DNA of 64,000 bases from Pictodentalium vernedei (GCA_031216915.1 CM062289.1:61250241-61314240); one strand, 5' to 3'. Counted from the stretch's first letter, positions 9,969 through 22,345 are shown. The notes: generated by a model from the sequence alone, not told the origin. Translations and numbers: made by a program.

Positions 9969-12340
9969 GTAAGTATTGTTTTAATTTATCACACACATGT
10001 ATAAGCGGAGAGTATTTTATTTTTCTTAATCCCAGTGTTCGAGAAAAGGTTTTGCCTCTGGGTAGGATCCTATAATTTTGTAAATGCTGGGTATTTGTAT
10101 GTAGACAACTTGGCCTTGATATAATACAGTAGTTGCTCTGGTATTGACAAGTCAGATGCAGCTTTCGGGCCACGGGTCTTATTCTGTCAGGAATTTAACT
10201 TTGTTATGGGCTCTTTGTTTACGCACTTTTTGTGGCGTTTGTGCGCAGTCAACCTACGATGGAAAGCGATGTCTTTATAGTCACACATATCTTCAAATAT
10301 CCTTTTATGCTCTAATTATGGATATTCCAACCAAATAGAATTCAGTTCACCTTGACCTTTTCACATATAATTCTGGATGTCATCAAAGATTCGGCCAAAT
10401 CAAGTCTCGATTGCGAAACATTTCTGGCGTTGTTTTATTAAAAATGAATGTTTATGGTACTTTTAGATTCCAAAGTTGCGATTATTTCATTTGGTCGGAA
10501 AAGCGAACCATGGGCTGACTTTTCCGACCTATAAATATTCCTGTCGAGTGAATTTTAACAATAAGCGACGGACTACTCGAGGACTGTCTTCATGTCATAA
10601 CAACGTAGAATTCCTTAGATATTTAGACTGCTGACCTGAGAGTGTCGGGTCAGATAATAGTAACCAAAGGACGTATCTGAGCACTCGTTTTTAGTAAAGT
10701 GTCGTGTTTGCCTGAACACATGTTTATTACATATACGCGAATAATACACCACTGCCACCGTGGGCTGGTCGTAATACACGCGTGGGCAGTTGTGGCGTTG
10801 TGGGGGGCTAGAAGTTAAATCACCCCGTATCCTATTCAGACAACTGACTCTCAGGGAAAGGTATACAGGACATTATGGTAGATCTGACACCAGTATTAAA
10901 TGATACACAATCATTCAGGTATTTCCCCAACCCCCCAGGCAATCTTAACACACTGTGGCATCTGCAGGACTGGGGTTAACTGCCCAGAAAAATCCCCAAG
11001 ATGCGAACTACCCAAAATAGAAGGATTTACAATGTTGAAGTCTGAACGGCTGATTGAATATCTGTACTGGTATATTGAATGCTTCATGGTCACTGTAAAT
11101 GGCCATTCGTGCAAGTATGGTCACTGTTCGCGGGTTAATTTACCCCAGAAAGTCAGCAATGGTCAATCTGACTTCACACGAAAGCACCATACTATCATTG
11201 TTGCAATTGGTTTGGTCTCTTTTGGGCATTCTCTTGTGGACCACGTAATGTACTGGTTCAGTATTTATCTGGTTAATACTAATGATAGGTTCATTTACTT
11301 TCAAGGTCCAGACTCAGTTGAAGCCCTTCATACAGTTCACAGCTCTTAGTCGGGACCCAAATAAAAGTACAGGTGGGAAACACAATCGAATATAAAGTAA
11401 GAGGGTTAAACAAAGATAGAATAATAAATGCTGGGCTGGTGTTTAGGTTGACCACAAATCAAAGTACGCAACACCACTCTCTATCAGTCACTCAAGGACG
11501 AGAGAATTATAGAGAAATATTATATCTCACGTGACCTTCTAAGCTCCTGATTGGACGAATGCTGTACCCCTATTTCATGTAGTTTGCATCCACAGAACTG
11601 ACCAGGCACTACACCCAGGCACTACACGTTTTCTATTTTTAGCACACTACTACATCAGTTTTCTTTTCATACTGGGTGAATAAAACTAATCAGACTAAAT
11701 TTAAATATCGATTCACAGAGGCACAATATCCACAAAACAACCCGGTAAGAAATCGTTGTGGAAAAATATATCGCTTTTCCATTGTTGAAGTCACATTTTC
11801 CGAGGCGTTCATTTTATTCCTTGAGAAGATGATCCATATCTAGTTTCGAAGAGAATGATCCATACTTGGGCACAACATTCATGAGAACGCGTCCGGATAT
11901 GAAAAATCGTTTGTTTCGCTGCTCATATTATTTCGCTATTTAATTGTATGTTTTGGGCAGTAAACGAATAAATAATGGAATTCATTTGAATCTTCGGAGT
12001 TTTGTATCCCGTACTGACGCATTCGGTAATGTATATGTCTGACAAATGTGTGGAAATTATCAAACTGCGTTGTCAAATTTCGAAAATTTTAGCTTTCATT
12101 CGCGAGTTGCGCGATTCTAGAATACACAGTTCCGTTTGGGGGGAAATGTTTTGTTTAACCTTACGACCGATTCAAAATTTGTCTTCTGCTCATATCAATA
12201 AGCCTTGTTTTGGAAGACGAAAATGTTCTTTGAAAACTGAATGGTATTTTTTTCTATATAACGCTGGTTGGTAGGGCTGCTACCTTGGTAATAGATTAAC
12301 AAATTGGACAGATGTTCTTCTTGATGGGTGTTCGATATAA
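9969..12340. other. SLC22 intron A, first part
   Basis: Unique-looking intronic sequence. Open frames (for example 10900-11349) have no recognisable domain, splice context or conserved motif. A short direct repeat AGGCACTACAC occurs near 11604-11630. Nothing else is supported. Confidence 0.5.
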
Positions 12341-12342
12341 TA

Positions 12343-12490
12343 TAAGGATTAGTGCATGTCTTGTCGTTGACTACGCCCATATAGTGCCCAGTGAGGTGGT
12401 GTAGTTCCCTCCGCTTCGCGGCGGGAACTACACCTCCTCATTGGGCACTATATGGGCGTAGTCAACTCCAAGCCATGCACTATTCCTTAA
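12343..12490. repeat. Long palindrome (foldback MITE)
   Basis: Arms of about 65 bp (TAGTGCATG, GTTGACTACGCCCATATAG, TGGTGTAGTTCCC and complements) surround a short GC-rich centre, TCCGCTTCGCGGC. Two or three mismatches are visible. No obvious target duplication; the flanking AAGGATT/ATTCCTT are part of the palindrome. Confidence 0.8.
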
Positions 12491-13439
12491 ATATCACACA
12501 AATTCAGGATAACATGAGCGATTAATATTTATTACAATATAAATGTTTTGACTGAACTGATCATGTCAAGTTATCAAAGTAGGGAAATGGTCCATTTTAA
12601 TTGTGAATATTTTACTTAAATAAATAAACAAACTCCCTAGAGTATATCTTGCCCAGAAATATTACCAAATGATGGAGTCTTCGGACTTTTCACTACGGTG
12701 TGAAACTATGTACAAACGCTTCGTTGTCAGTGTAAACAAATCTGGTAAGTTTTGGACAGATCAGAAAAAATCTACGGAAACAGAGCGGTTCTTTCAGTTA
12801 TTATGACAGGTTTCACACAATCGGGTCAAGGTTGCGCATCTGTTGATGTGATATAGTTACTTCACTGATTAGTACCTTTATTGCTGAGTTCATCTTGATT
12901 TACTTTTAATGAGTTTGATGGCGTCCGCTAGAGTCGATGACCAACATGGAGACCCAGTCGTGGCAGTGCCCATCCTTATATACTCTACGGTTGTCAAGGG
13001 AAGAGCCCGTTGTCAGCTGGGTCGTAGTGAAAGAACACAGTGAACGTCAAGAGTGCACAGGAAATGGAGGAATTCCGTAGAGAAACGGGAGTGAGAACCA
13101 GCCGTACAACGTGCGTGCTGTCGCTTGTGACACAGGTGATTCAGAGGTCGAATACCGCCGGGAAGTGATAGATTTCAACAAGGAATGAATCCAACTCTTT
13201 TGCTAAAATAAAGCTATTAACACAAAAATATGGATATTACACGATCTACCCATCGATTACAGTCATGGTCAATCCGTAACTATCTTTTGTCAGGCTATGA
13301 CAAACATATTTCAACGGTAAATTGACAGTTGAAGACCTGTGGGAGTGACAGAAATTACAACCCGTTGCCACTGAAATTTCCAAGTTTTCTTAAATAAATC
13401 GGATAACAAAGTCCAAAGTACCGAAATACTTACAAAAAT

Positions 13440-13938
13440 AAACCTGAAGTAGAATGTCAAATGAAAGAAACATAAACCAAAAGTAGAATGTCAAATGAAA
13501 GAAACATTAACCTAAAGTAGAATTTCAAATGAAAGAAAGATAAACCTAAAGTAGAATGTCAAATGAAAGAAGAATTAACCTAAAGTAGAATGTCAAATGA
13601 AAGAAAAATTAACCTAAAGTAGAATGTCAAATGAAAGAAAAATTAACCTAAGGTAGAATGTCAAATGAAAGAAAAATTAACCTAAAGTAGAATGTCAAAT
13701 AAAAGAAAAATTAACCTAAAGTAGAATGTCAAATGAAAGCAAAATAAACCGAAAGTAGAATGTCAAATGAAAGAAAAATAAACCGATTGTAGAATGTCAA
13801 ATGAAAGAAAAATTAACCTAAAGTAGAATGTCAAATGAAAGAAAAAGTAGAATGCCAAATAAAAGAAAAATAAACCTAAAGTAGAATGTCAAATAAAAGA
13901 AAAATTAACCTAAAGTAGAATGCCAAATGAAGGAAAGG
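13440..13938. repeat. 34-bp minisatellite, about 15 copies
   Basis: Tandem units of AACCTAAAGTAGAATGTCAA followed by ATGAAAGAAAAATT, with point changes and one shortened unit near 13845. There is no coding sense; it lies within SLC22 intron A. Confidence 0.95.
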
Positions 13939-14239
13939 GTTACTTTCACATGGTTTTGAGCTATAGTTTTAAATAATGTCCACAACCATATTTTGCCAAA
14001 TAATATTATTAATAATAATGTCAATAATGATGGGCAATGAATAACAATAATAATAACTAATATATTAACATATTATATTTAGTTTTTACTTTGGGTTAAG
14101 TGTGAATAAGCATAAGTACTAATAATAATACAAGTCACCAAACTTGACAAGATCTAGAGTTATTTAAATGCTTTTTTCAAAAAATGTTGTTTTTTGTCGA
14201 GTTTTACAAACATTTAAGGTTTTTTTTCTCTTTTAGTTT

Positions 14240-15392
14240 ATTGTTTACTCTTTTGAAGCTTTATTTAATGTTAGGTCCAATGGTTCCGAGTCAGAGTTTC
14301 AGAAAAAGCCAAATACAGTACGTGGAGAGTGGATTGTAATGAAATCACCCGGGGAGGGGAGTTATCACCCAAAGTATCACTTTCAAATTCTGTACATTTG
14401 GACAAAGAACACAAGCAATGTTTCAATCAATGGACCTCCGGGTTAAACCCGGAGGTCCACTGGTTGAAACGTTGCTTGTACTTGTTATGCTTTGCAACAA
14501 ATTTGCAATTATTGCTTGGTTGGAATCTCCACTCTGCGGGTGATTTAGTGATAATACACTCTCCACGTACTGTAGGGTGGTCGTGCAGGTTTAGTAACTG
14601 GGGTTGTATGCCGACATCTACAGTAACTTAGCAACTTGGTTCCTTTATCCAAAACTCCGCTAATTTGTTGTTTTTCCTGAAGGTAAACGTACGCTCTACT
14701 CTTTCTAGATGGCCATATAACCCTGGGGAATGAACCGTCGTTTGTAATTGTTTAGAGCAGAAATTGTTGAGGCCCATAATAATTGTGCAGTGCTTCCCTC
14801 CATATAATGATTTGTGGCCCCTAAAAAATAGAAACACAGAACGACACACGCTTGTGAATTGATTAATCGATATAGCATGAGTGCCAAGGTGGAAAGATAG
14901 AAGGAGAGGCCACAGGCGTCGAGTGTTATCCTTTCGCGATGACACAAATCCCATAGCGATTAACCCATTCACCCGTTAAGCCCATTAAACAGTGTTTATT
15001 ACTCGCCTTCACCTCTATGAAAACGCTATTAGGACAAAGGACACTCAGCAATTCATTTGACAATTATCAATAAAAAGAACACCTTGTATCGCAAACCAAA
15101 TTTGCTGGGGAACCCGTGTTACTATTTCGTCCCCTGAGTTCCGATGTGTTCTATGGGCCAGTAGGCACATAGAACACATTGGAACTCAGGGGACGATTTT
15201 CATCTAACACTAGCGATTCAAATTATAACTGCGTTGTACGATTTGCGGAAAATTCTAGTGTAATTTCGCTTCTATTTAAAAATAGTCCGTCAACGATTTC
15301 CGTTCCGCACATATGTGTGGAACAGATTTACATTTTCCGAACGGTTTAGCTTTGCTGTAGATGGGGATTTCTTAGATCAGGAGTGTAATAAA
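14240..15392 (-). repeat. Family D repeat, copy (d), interrupted by C1
   Basis: It has the same order as copy (b): TTTATTTAATGTTAGGTCCA, the GGTGGTCGTGCAGG block, hairpin D1 at about 14825-15010 and hairpin D2 with arms 15127-15159 and 15164-15196 (two mismatches). It ends ...GAGTGTAATAAAAT, the complement of the start of copy (c). A C1 MITE splits it at 14316-14572. Confidence 0.75.
14316..14572. mobile_element. TA-flanked MITE, family C1
   Basis: Termini are CAGTACGTGGAGAGTG and its inverse, with TA on both sides (14314-14315, 14573-14574). The centre is a hairpin of GGACCTCCGGGTT/AACCCGGAGGTCC. Length is 257 bp. The paralogous D copy at 6130 lacks it, which proves the boundaries. TA duplication fits a Tc1/mariner-type parent. 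Confidence 0.9.
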
Positions 15393-15449
15393 ATGACTTG
15401 AGGCTCCTATAAAATAAAACCTGGGATCTGCTTATATCTAGCTCATCAT

Positions 15450-16440
15450 TTAAACTATTTCTGGTCTGGAGATTGACGGGGTGGTACTCAGGGTCACTAG
15501 ATCTGTTGGTGTTGGTTGGTTCTGTGGTTGTTTGTTCTGTGTGTTTACTGCAAATGGTAGGTATTGTCTCAGGGTGTACAAGTGTGCTAGTTGGTAGTTG
15601 AATTCTTGGCTCTGGTGACCGTGGGTATTGGTTAATGGTACTGTGTTAGGTTGTACTGTTCGTGCTAGTGGTCTGTGTATTGGTTTCTGCAAGTTCTGCA
15701 TTCATTAGCTGGACAATTCCATTTAAATCAGCTGTGGTGGGTGAGGTTACATTTGAGATAGTTACTTCATTTAGTACAGTATTGTGGTCTTTTTGTAGTG
15801 TACACAGTTCTGGAAATGCAGGGAATTCAAAAAGTTCTTCCCATTTTACTGCAGGTTTCGAAAAGTCAATTCCTTGGTCTGATAACTTGACACTGACTTC
15901 TATTTCAGTTGGCTTGTTTACAGGTATTTGGCTGGTCATGTCGGTTGGTTCCTTAAACTCCTTTCCCACGTGGTCCTTTATGAATGTATTTTCTGTACTC
16001 GGTTCCTGATTTACTGGTTTTTGAGGGGTTTCACAGTTTCTGTTTTCCTGGTGTATTTTTTTTCTTTACTAATGGGGGTTCTGTGGATTTTGGGGGCAAT
16101 TTTCTATCTCTTATTTTCTTCATATTCTCTATTCCCATTTCTTTTGTTGGTCTCTTTAGTATTTTCTATCTTCTCATGGTCCTTTGGTCTACACATACTG
16201 ATTTCATATTTTTACTTCTTCTTGGTTGGTCCCATTCTCGATAACCTTCGTGCCTGGACCTTGACTGTTTGCTGACAGGTCTGGGTGCGCTGCCTCTCTA
16301 TGTTCAACCCTACGATACGGTCTAACAGCTTGGTATTCACCGTGTCGGCAGGCGATTGGCTCTAGGTGTCGTTCTCTGATGTGTCTAGCCACTTGTCTTT
16401 GTGGAAAAATCTGCACCCACATTTCTCACACTGGTAATCA
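15450..16440 (-). pseudogene. Open frames downstream of gypsy integrase, with a C2H2 finger
   Basis: On the minus strand, following the integrase remains, a broken frame carries a classical zinc-finger pattern at about 16340-16420: YQCEKCGCRFFH then, after a one-base frameshift, RHIRERH (C-x2-C, H-x4-H). Further downstream come two polar Thr/Asn/Gln/Pro-rich frames (15646-15969, 15450-15701). Gypsy elements may carry a third reading frame after pol. I cannot name this one; it could also be a different repeat adjoining the retrotransposon. No LTR was recognised. Confidence 0.45.
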
Positions 16441-16552
16441 TGACTATTGCACCAATAATTTTCCATCTAGAAAGAGAGTTGAACGTGCTTTTGAGTATAA
16501 AAAAATGAAAATCTATCGATTATTATCATTGTCATACAAACCGCATGCCCAG

Positions 16553-18440
16553 CTACATTAATTTTGTTTTGGACCTGTTTGCTTCCCCCTTTTCCTGGTT
16601 AAACCATCTTGTTACCCTTTTAGTATATTTCTTCAGGCGATTGTAATGTACAGTAACTGGTTTATTTTTCGGTCCTGCTTGAATTTGGTAAATCTGGTCA
16701 GAAAGTTTTCTCATTACAATGTAAGGTCCATGCCAATTACTCATAAGTTTACGTGACCGCCCCTTTCCACTAGCAAAATCATGTAGCCAAACAGCATCCC
16801 ATCTTTATAGCTATACTTATCGGCCTTTGTGTCATAGCGAGGTTTCTGAGCATGATTGGCTTCAGCATTTTTTTCCTCACTATATCCTTATTTTTCACCA
16901 TTTTATATTTTAAATTTTCTATGTAATCACATAATTCATGACCATCAATTCCCTCCTCACATCGTGGGTTTCCATAAATTAAATCTACTAGTAATATGGC
17001 CTCTCGACCCTACATCATTGAACATGGACCAAAGTTAGTGCTTTCATGTACCGAGGACCTATATGCTTACATAACTAACGGTAAATATTCATCCCAATCT
17101 CTTTGGATCTTTGCTACAAGTTTACTTAACATGTCCACAATAGGCATGTTCAGTTTCTCGACCAAATCGTCACTCCTTAAGTGATACGGTGTGGTCCTGG
17201 TCTTTAGTATTTTCAGTCTTGTACAGAGTTGGTCAAAAATGCGTGACTCAAATTGTCCACCTTGGTCCGAATGTATTTAGCTCGGAACTCTATATCAACA
17301 AATAAACTGGACCAGTAGTAGGGTAGTTACTGTTTTGGCTTCCGGATTAGCTATCGCGGAGACCTCTGCTCATCACCGTAAAACAGTCTGACACAACTAA
17401 TATATACTTGTTTCCCTTACTCTCTCGGGTAAAGGTCCAATAATATCAAAGGCTTTTCTCTCTAACGGTGCACTTACAATATCTTGCTTCACGGCAGCTC
17501 CTGGGGCTTTTGAGGGACCCTTACTCGATTGATACTCCTGTCACTTTAATACAAAACTATGTACACTATTATGGACTCCTATCCAATAAATCTTTCACGA
17601 ACTCTCGCTGCAGTTCGTGTAACTTCTACGTGACCAACCATTGGTTCACTATGTCGCAATTTCAGTCCTTCAACACTTTGGGAGAACTAACTGCCAAATC
17701 TTATGGTCAAATTTCTCATTGATCCATTCTCTGTATAAAATGCCATCAAGGATACTTAATCGTGCCCAATGTGTCCAATAACCCTTAAATTCCTCTGGTA
17801 ATTGAGATACATCCTCCCACTTAGGTCGACTATTATATCTGCTCTCCACTTCAATACTTGAGATTTGGTAGTATCGTTATTTAAGCTTCTCATATTTCCT
17901 CCTTTGACTTGGAATTAATCCAATTTGAATATTGTTCGTCACTGGTTGTGTGGCCTTTTATCTCTAAATGGGGTTCATTTTCACTTTGGGGAGTTATATG
18001 GTCTCTCCCCCAGCTTTACTTCGTGTGAGCGCACGTACATCATGTGTGTTTTCACTAACAACTTCTGCTTCTGAATAATTATTTGTAGCTTTTATTTCTT
18101 TCTTATTGCAGTGGTCACATGACACGCAAGAGCGTCGAGATAGCCCATCTGCATTTGAATGTTCTTTTCCTGCACGATACTGAATTTTAAAATTATACGT
18201 TTCTAAATTGTTCAAACATCTGGCGAGCTGTCCTCTCGGATTTTCAAATTGTTTAATCTAACTTAATGTTCCATGGTCGGTTCTGCCTAGAAAAGTGGTC
18301 CCATTTAAATAATGGTGAAAATGCTTGACTGAATCAACTTCTTCCAGTAATTCCTGTCTTGTTATACAGTACTTTCTTTCACTTTCTGATTTTGTCTTCA
18401 GATGTAGTCATGGCTGCTCCACTCACCTGACTCTACATTT
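16553..18440 (-). pseudogene. Ty3/gypsy-like pol remnant (RNase H, integrase)
   Basis: Read from 18440 downwards on the minus strand. RNase H remains show a FLGRTDH segment near 18280 and FKIQYRAGKEHSNADGLSRR (18120-18195), the conserved end of gypsy RNase H before the integrase. Integrase remains include GPLPER (about 17430), the DQGGQFES-type segment near 17260 holding a catalytic Asp, and TRTTPYHLRSDD near 17190 holding the region of the catalytic Glu. The C-terminal WHGPYIVMRKLSDQIYQI segment (16670-16735) is typical of the integrase tail. Many frameshifts and stops make it inactive. The upstream part (gag, protease, reverse transcriptase) is missing, cut near the A1 MITE at 18443. Confidence 0.88.
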
Positions 18441-18446
18441 TCTTAA

Positions 18447-18671
18447 CCCTTTACCTAACGAATCGGCCGTAATATGCAAATTCAGCAGTTGAAAAAAAAT
18501 ATCATTTTTTTAAAAAATGAAAAAAAAACATATCATGTGATCCCTCGTTGGAACGAGCTCGTCGAGCTCGTTCAAACGAGTTGTCACATGATATGGTTTT
18601 GTTGAAATTTTTTGAAAAAATGATATTTAAAATAATATATTTTGATATCGTCTGCGTTGGGTACAGGGTTT
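18447..18671. mobile_element. Palindromic MITE, family A1
   Basis: It begins CCCTTTACCTAACG after TTAA (18443-18446) and carries the GATCCCTCGTTGGAACGAGC hairpin at about 18535-18600. The right end (GCGTTGGGTACAGGG) is decayed and the right TTAA is lost. Confidence 0.75.
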
Positions 18672-18891
18672 TTTATCCAGGAAAACACCCGCTGTTGTTG
18701 ACATTATTGTACTTCAGTAAATACTGATTCAATCGAATCAATATTCAGTGTCATGTACTTTTACCATTGCTGCTAGAGTACGCAACAGAATGTGTGACTT
18801 GAATGTATTCCAATCACGAATCGTAATTATCTGACGTCATGAAGAGAATATTTTTTTATTTTCTGATGCGGTCTTTACACTATTGAATTAT

Positions 18892-19237
18892 TTATTTATT
18901 TATTGGTGGTTAAGGGCACATACTTATGCACAATGGCTAAGCGTGACGGTGACACTTTTACGGGCGGAGGAAGCCGGAGAGAACCACCGAGCATCGACGA
19001 GCAACTGTCAGCTCCTAAACATTCTAAGTCTGTTCAAGCTCCGCTCAAGCTGGGTTACAGCGGTTGAAGCCATGTGCACCATCGACGTAGAGTACGCCTT
19101 AGAACACGGTGTCATCGTTCCCCATGGCTGCAACCGGGATGAAGTGCCTTGCCCAAGGACACAACGCGGGTCGTGCTGGACGGGGATCGAACTCGGGACC
19201 TCTAGTCCAACTATCCACCATTAAGCTACCGCGCCAC
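18892..19237 (-). mobile_element. SINE with tRNA-derived head
   Basis: Read on the minus strand, the head (19237 down to about 19165) has a tRNA-like A box (GGCGCGGTAGCTTAATGG) and B box (GAGTTCGATCC). This marks an RNA polymerase III promoter of tRNA origin. It is followed by the body shared with the 5S-headed SINEs (TGTCCTTGGGCAAGG, the GCGTACTC region, CTGCTC-type segments) and a TTTATTTATTT-type tail at 18892-18905. No clear target duplication. It is an intronic insertion and not a gene. Confidence 0.8.
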
Positions 19238-19239
19238 AT

Positions 19240-19900
19240 TTACGCCACTGAAAGTCCATCAGGAAAAATAACTGCAATAATTGCACTGCTAATGTTTGTC
19301 GGTAATGTGATACTTTCGCCACTATCCGCATTTCAACCCAGCTGCGGACCAGCCGTATGGTACACAGGGAGAAATTTAGTGAGCATGACTAACAGAAGAG
19401 GATCTGAATGCATAGATTGTCAGTTTATCGAAATGCCTTCTATGTGGACTGCCATTGGCAGTCCACAGAGAGGACATTTCGATATGCCAGCAGTCTAGTC
19501 TGCCACTGATTGGCCAGCGGCAAGAAAACAGCGTTCTTTCGTTTCGAAAAATTAAACTTTTCTCCCTTTGGGCCGAACTTGGGTCGGCGCGATTAGTCCA
19601 GGGCCCTCTTTGGTGCAACCATTCTTGCCAAATGAGCGATAAACATGATACACAAATGCAATTTAAATGCTCTCTATGTGCACTGCCATTGATCGCTCAG
19701 TTGAAAGGAAGTAGCGTTCTTTCAGTTCGAAATATCGAACAATTGAAAATGAAATTCTGAATAACCTACCCCTTTGACCAATACCAGCAGTTTGCAGCTA
19801 CTTGTCGTTTGAATGTGCAAGAGAAACAAATCGACAGAACATAATTGTGTGGAGTATATCAGTGTATGGTCGAAAATGTTCGCCTCCCTGAACGTCGATA
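19240..19900. other. Intronic stretch with repeated AGTCCACAT-type segments
   Basis: Two similar segments, near 19438-19530 and 19672-19740, share CTATGTGxACTGCCATTG and a GAAA..GCGTTCTTTC block, so they look like diverged duplicates. Open frames on both strands follow from this duplication. No gene is supported. Confidence 0.4.
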
Positions 19901-19904
19901 TCTT

Positions 19905-20885
19905 CATCAGCTAGCATCTCCGTTACTTGTTGTCGACTAAGTGCTTGCACTACTATAATGTTCACACTTCATCAACTAGTCTCTCCGTTACCTGTTGTCG
20001 ACTAAGTGCTAGCACTACTATAATGTTCACACTTCATCAACGAGTCCCTCCGTTACCTGTTGTCGACTTAGTGCTAGCACTACTATAGTGTTCACACTTC
20101 AGCAACTTGCATCTCCGTTACATGTTGTCGACTGAGTGCTAGCACTACTATAATGTTCACACTTCATCTTCTAGCCTTTTTCGTTACCGGTTGTCTACCT
20201 GTTCACACTTCATCAAATTGCCTCTTCGTTGCCTGTTATCGACTGAGTGCTAACACTACTACAGTGTTCATACTTCATCAACCAGCCTATACGTTACCTG
20301 TTGTCGACTGAGTGCTAGCACTATTATAATGGTCACACTTCATCAACTAGCCTCTCCGTTACCTGTTGTCGACTGTGTACTAGCACTACTATAATGGTCA
20401 CACTTCATCATCTAGCTTCTCCGTTACCTGTTGTCGACTGAGTGATAGCACTACTATAGGGTTCACACGTCATCAACCACCCTCTCCGTTACCTGTTGTC
20501 GCATGAGTGCTAGAACTACTTTCATCAACTAACCTCTCCTCCACCTGTTGTCGGCTGAGAACTAGCACTACTGAAGTGTACACATGCTTCTCCGTTATGT
20601 GTTGTCGACTGAGTGCTAGCACTAGTATATAGTTCTCGCTTCATCAACTAACCTCTTCGTTTTCTGTTGTCGACTGAGTGCTAGCACAACTATAGGGTTC
20701 GCAGGGCCTCAACTGGCCTCTCCGTTACCTGTTGCCGACTGAGTGCTATCACTACTGTGGTGTTTACACTTCATCAACTAGACTCTCCGTTACCTACTGT
20801 CTGCTGAGTGCTAGCACTACTGTATAGTGTTCGCACTTCATAAATTAGCCTCTCCGTTACCTGCTGTCGACTAAGTGCCAGTTGA
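19905..20885. repeat. 65-bp minisatellite, about 15 copies
   Basis: Units share CTCTCCGTTACCTGTTGTCG, ACTGAGTGCTAGCACTAC and GTTCACACTTCATCAAC. The period is 65 bp in the first copies and varies later through small deletions. Each unit contains the perfect palindromes GTCGAC and AGTGCTAGCACT. Confidence 0.95.
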
Positions 20886-20889
20886 ACTA

Positions 20890-22080
20890 TTCTAATGCTG
20901 TCCATCCTGATCTGAGAGCCGATTTGATAAACTCCTGATGCTTGGTGTAAGGAAGAATGACCAGATACGGACACTACCGTCTTAAATTGTTTTCTCACAC
21001 AGAATATGGATAAGTGCTTTGACGGAGGGAATTATGTTGACCACAAAACTTCCAATAAGAGTTAAAGCTACTGTATCATCCTCGTACAGAGAACCTTATA
21101 TATAGGATTACCTAGGATTACTTCTATGTTGGAGAGCATTACTTTTACATTCAACTGTAAATAGGCCACCTCGTGTCGGAGCTAAAAATAATCACCGCGG
21201 TATTGAAACGACTTCCCAATTTTGCAAATGTCCAAGTAGCTATTTTATCCCCTTTAAATTTCTGTTTGATGCAATATACCCTCGTTGGCCAGTTTACCAA
21301 ACATTGTTAAATGTATTTTGTTTTCTAAAGCTGATCACCAGGCAGCACATTCGATTTAATAATTCCCCAATTTGTGACTGCCTTCAATTCTGACTAAAAA
21401 TAAATCAACATTAGTATTACAAACACAGACTTAATTCGTGAATTATATTTTCTACCTGCTACCTGTTTTACGCTATCGTCGTTTTAAAACCGCAATATGG
21501 CCTTAGATGCTGATTTGGCGCTAAATACCAGTAGATAAATACATTGTCACTTAGTTGTGTACGATCTCTACCATTCAGCCATCCAGTGTGGTGCAAAGGA
21601 TACTACATCCTAAATACTCAAGATCCACTCGAATGATCAATCCACATCTAACTTAAGCGAACGTACGATAAGTAAGTGGTGAATTATTAAAGCTTTATCA
21701 AAGGTCCTATCCATGCTGACTTTAGAGCACAGCGTCCCTACCCCCCCCCCCACGTGTCATTGTGCCAAGACGGGTCATAACATAGCCAATGATACTGAAA
21801 GTGATCTTGAATACCACTAAATAAATACTTCTACCAAGAAAACTCAGAAACTTGAAGTAACTTGAAGTAACAGAAGCAACAAAAAACACCCACAATGAAC
21901 GACACAACTGCACACAAAACACAAACAGAGGTTGCCTGGCCGTAAGGACAACGAGGAAAATGCAAACTGCGAACAGGGTGCAATTTCAACCTACAGCTTA
22001 TCATACTTGAATACTAGAGGCTGCGCTTTCTCGTTGTGCATATTTGTTGTGCATTATTACTGATGTCTATAAGTAGTATA
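20890..22080. other. Intronic stretch without recognised features
   Basis: Only a poly(C) tract near 21741-21752 stands out. No coding, RNA or transposon signature was recognised. Confidence 0.45.
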
Positions 22081-22117
22081 TCATGGACGATTCGAGGCCT
22101 ATCTCGGCTGTGGACCT

Positions 22118-22240
22118 CGGAAGTGACGTCATATCACGTGACTCAGTGGCGGCATGTTCGGCTGCCATGGTAGCCCGTCTGAGCGACCATTTGTGACGTC
22201 GTTGCCATAGTGATATGCGGTCTTAGTACGCATGCGCAGC
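22118..22240. promoter_or_regulatory. Cluster of promoter-type motifs inside SLC22 intron A
   Basis: Within about 120 bp lie CGGAAGTGACGTCA (ETS plus CRE arrangement, 22118-22131), an E-box CACGTG (22135-22140), a YY1-like GCTGCCATGG (22161-22170), a second TGACGTC (22194-22200) and an NRF1-like CGCATGCGCA (22229-22238). These motifs are known to co-occur in CpG-rich core promoters of animals. The surroundings are AT-rich, so the cluster stands out. It could be an alternative promoter for the SLC22 gene, a promoter of an unannotated transcript on either strand, or part of an unknown repeat. Confidence 0.4.
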
Positions 22241-22255
22241 TCGATTTTGTTAGGA

Positions 22256-22345
22256 TGCGTTATTTATTTATTGGAATTTAACGACGCTTTCGACGGCCAG
22301 GTTCATCCCGCGTCGGCCAGTTTTACAGGTGGAGGAAGCTGTACT
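22256..22345 (-). repeat. SINE tail fragment
   Basis: TTATTTATTTATTGGAATTTAACGAC, then AGTTTTACAGGTGGAGGAAGC, resembles the 3' end of the window's SINEs in reverse, but is diverged. Confidence 0.5.

Noticed and set aside
13440-13938. Coding repeat protein
   Set aside because: The 34-bp period is not a multiple of three and every frame has stops.
19165-19237. tRNA gene
   Set aside because: A and B boxes are present, but the acceptor stem does not close and the sequence runs into a SINE body; it is a SINE head.
20774-20998. Minus-strand open frame over the minisatellite end
   Set aside because: It mostly translates repeat units and has no motif.
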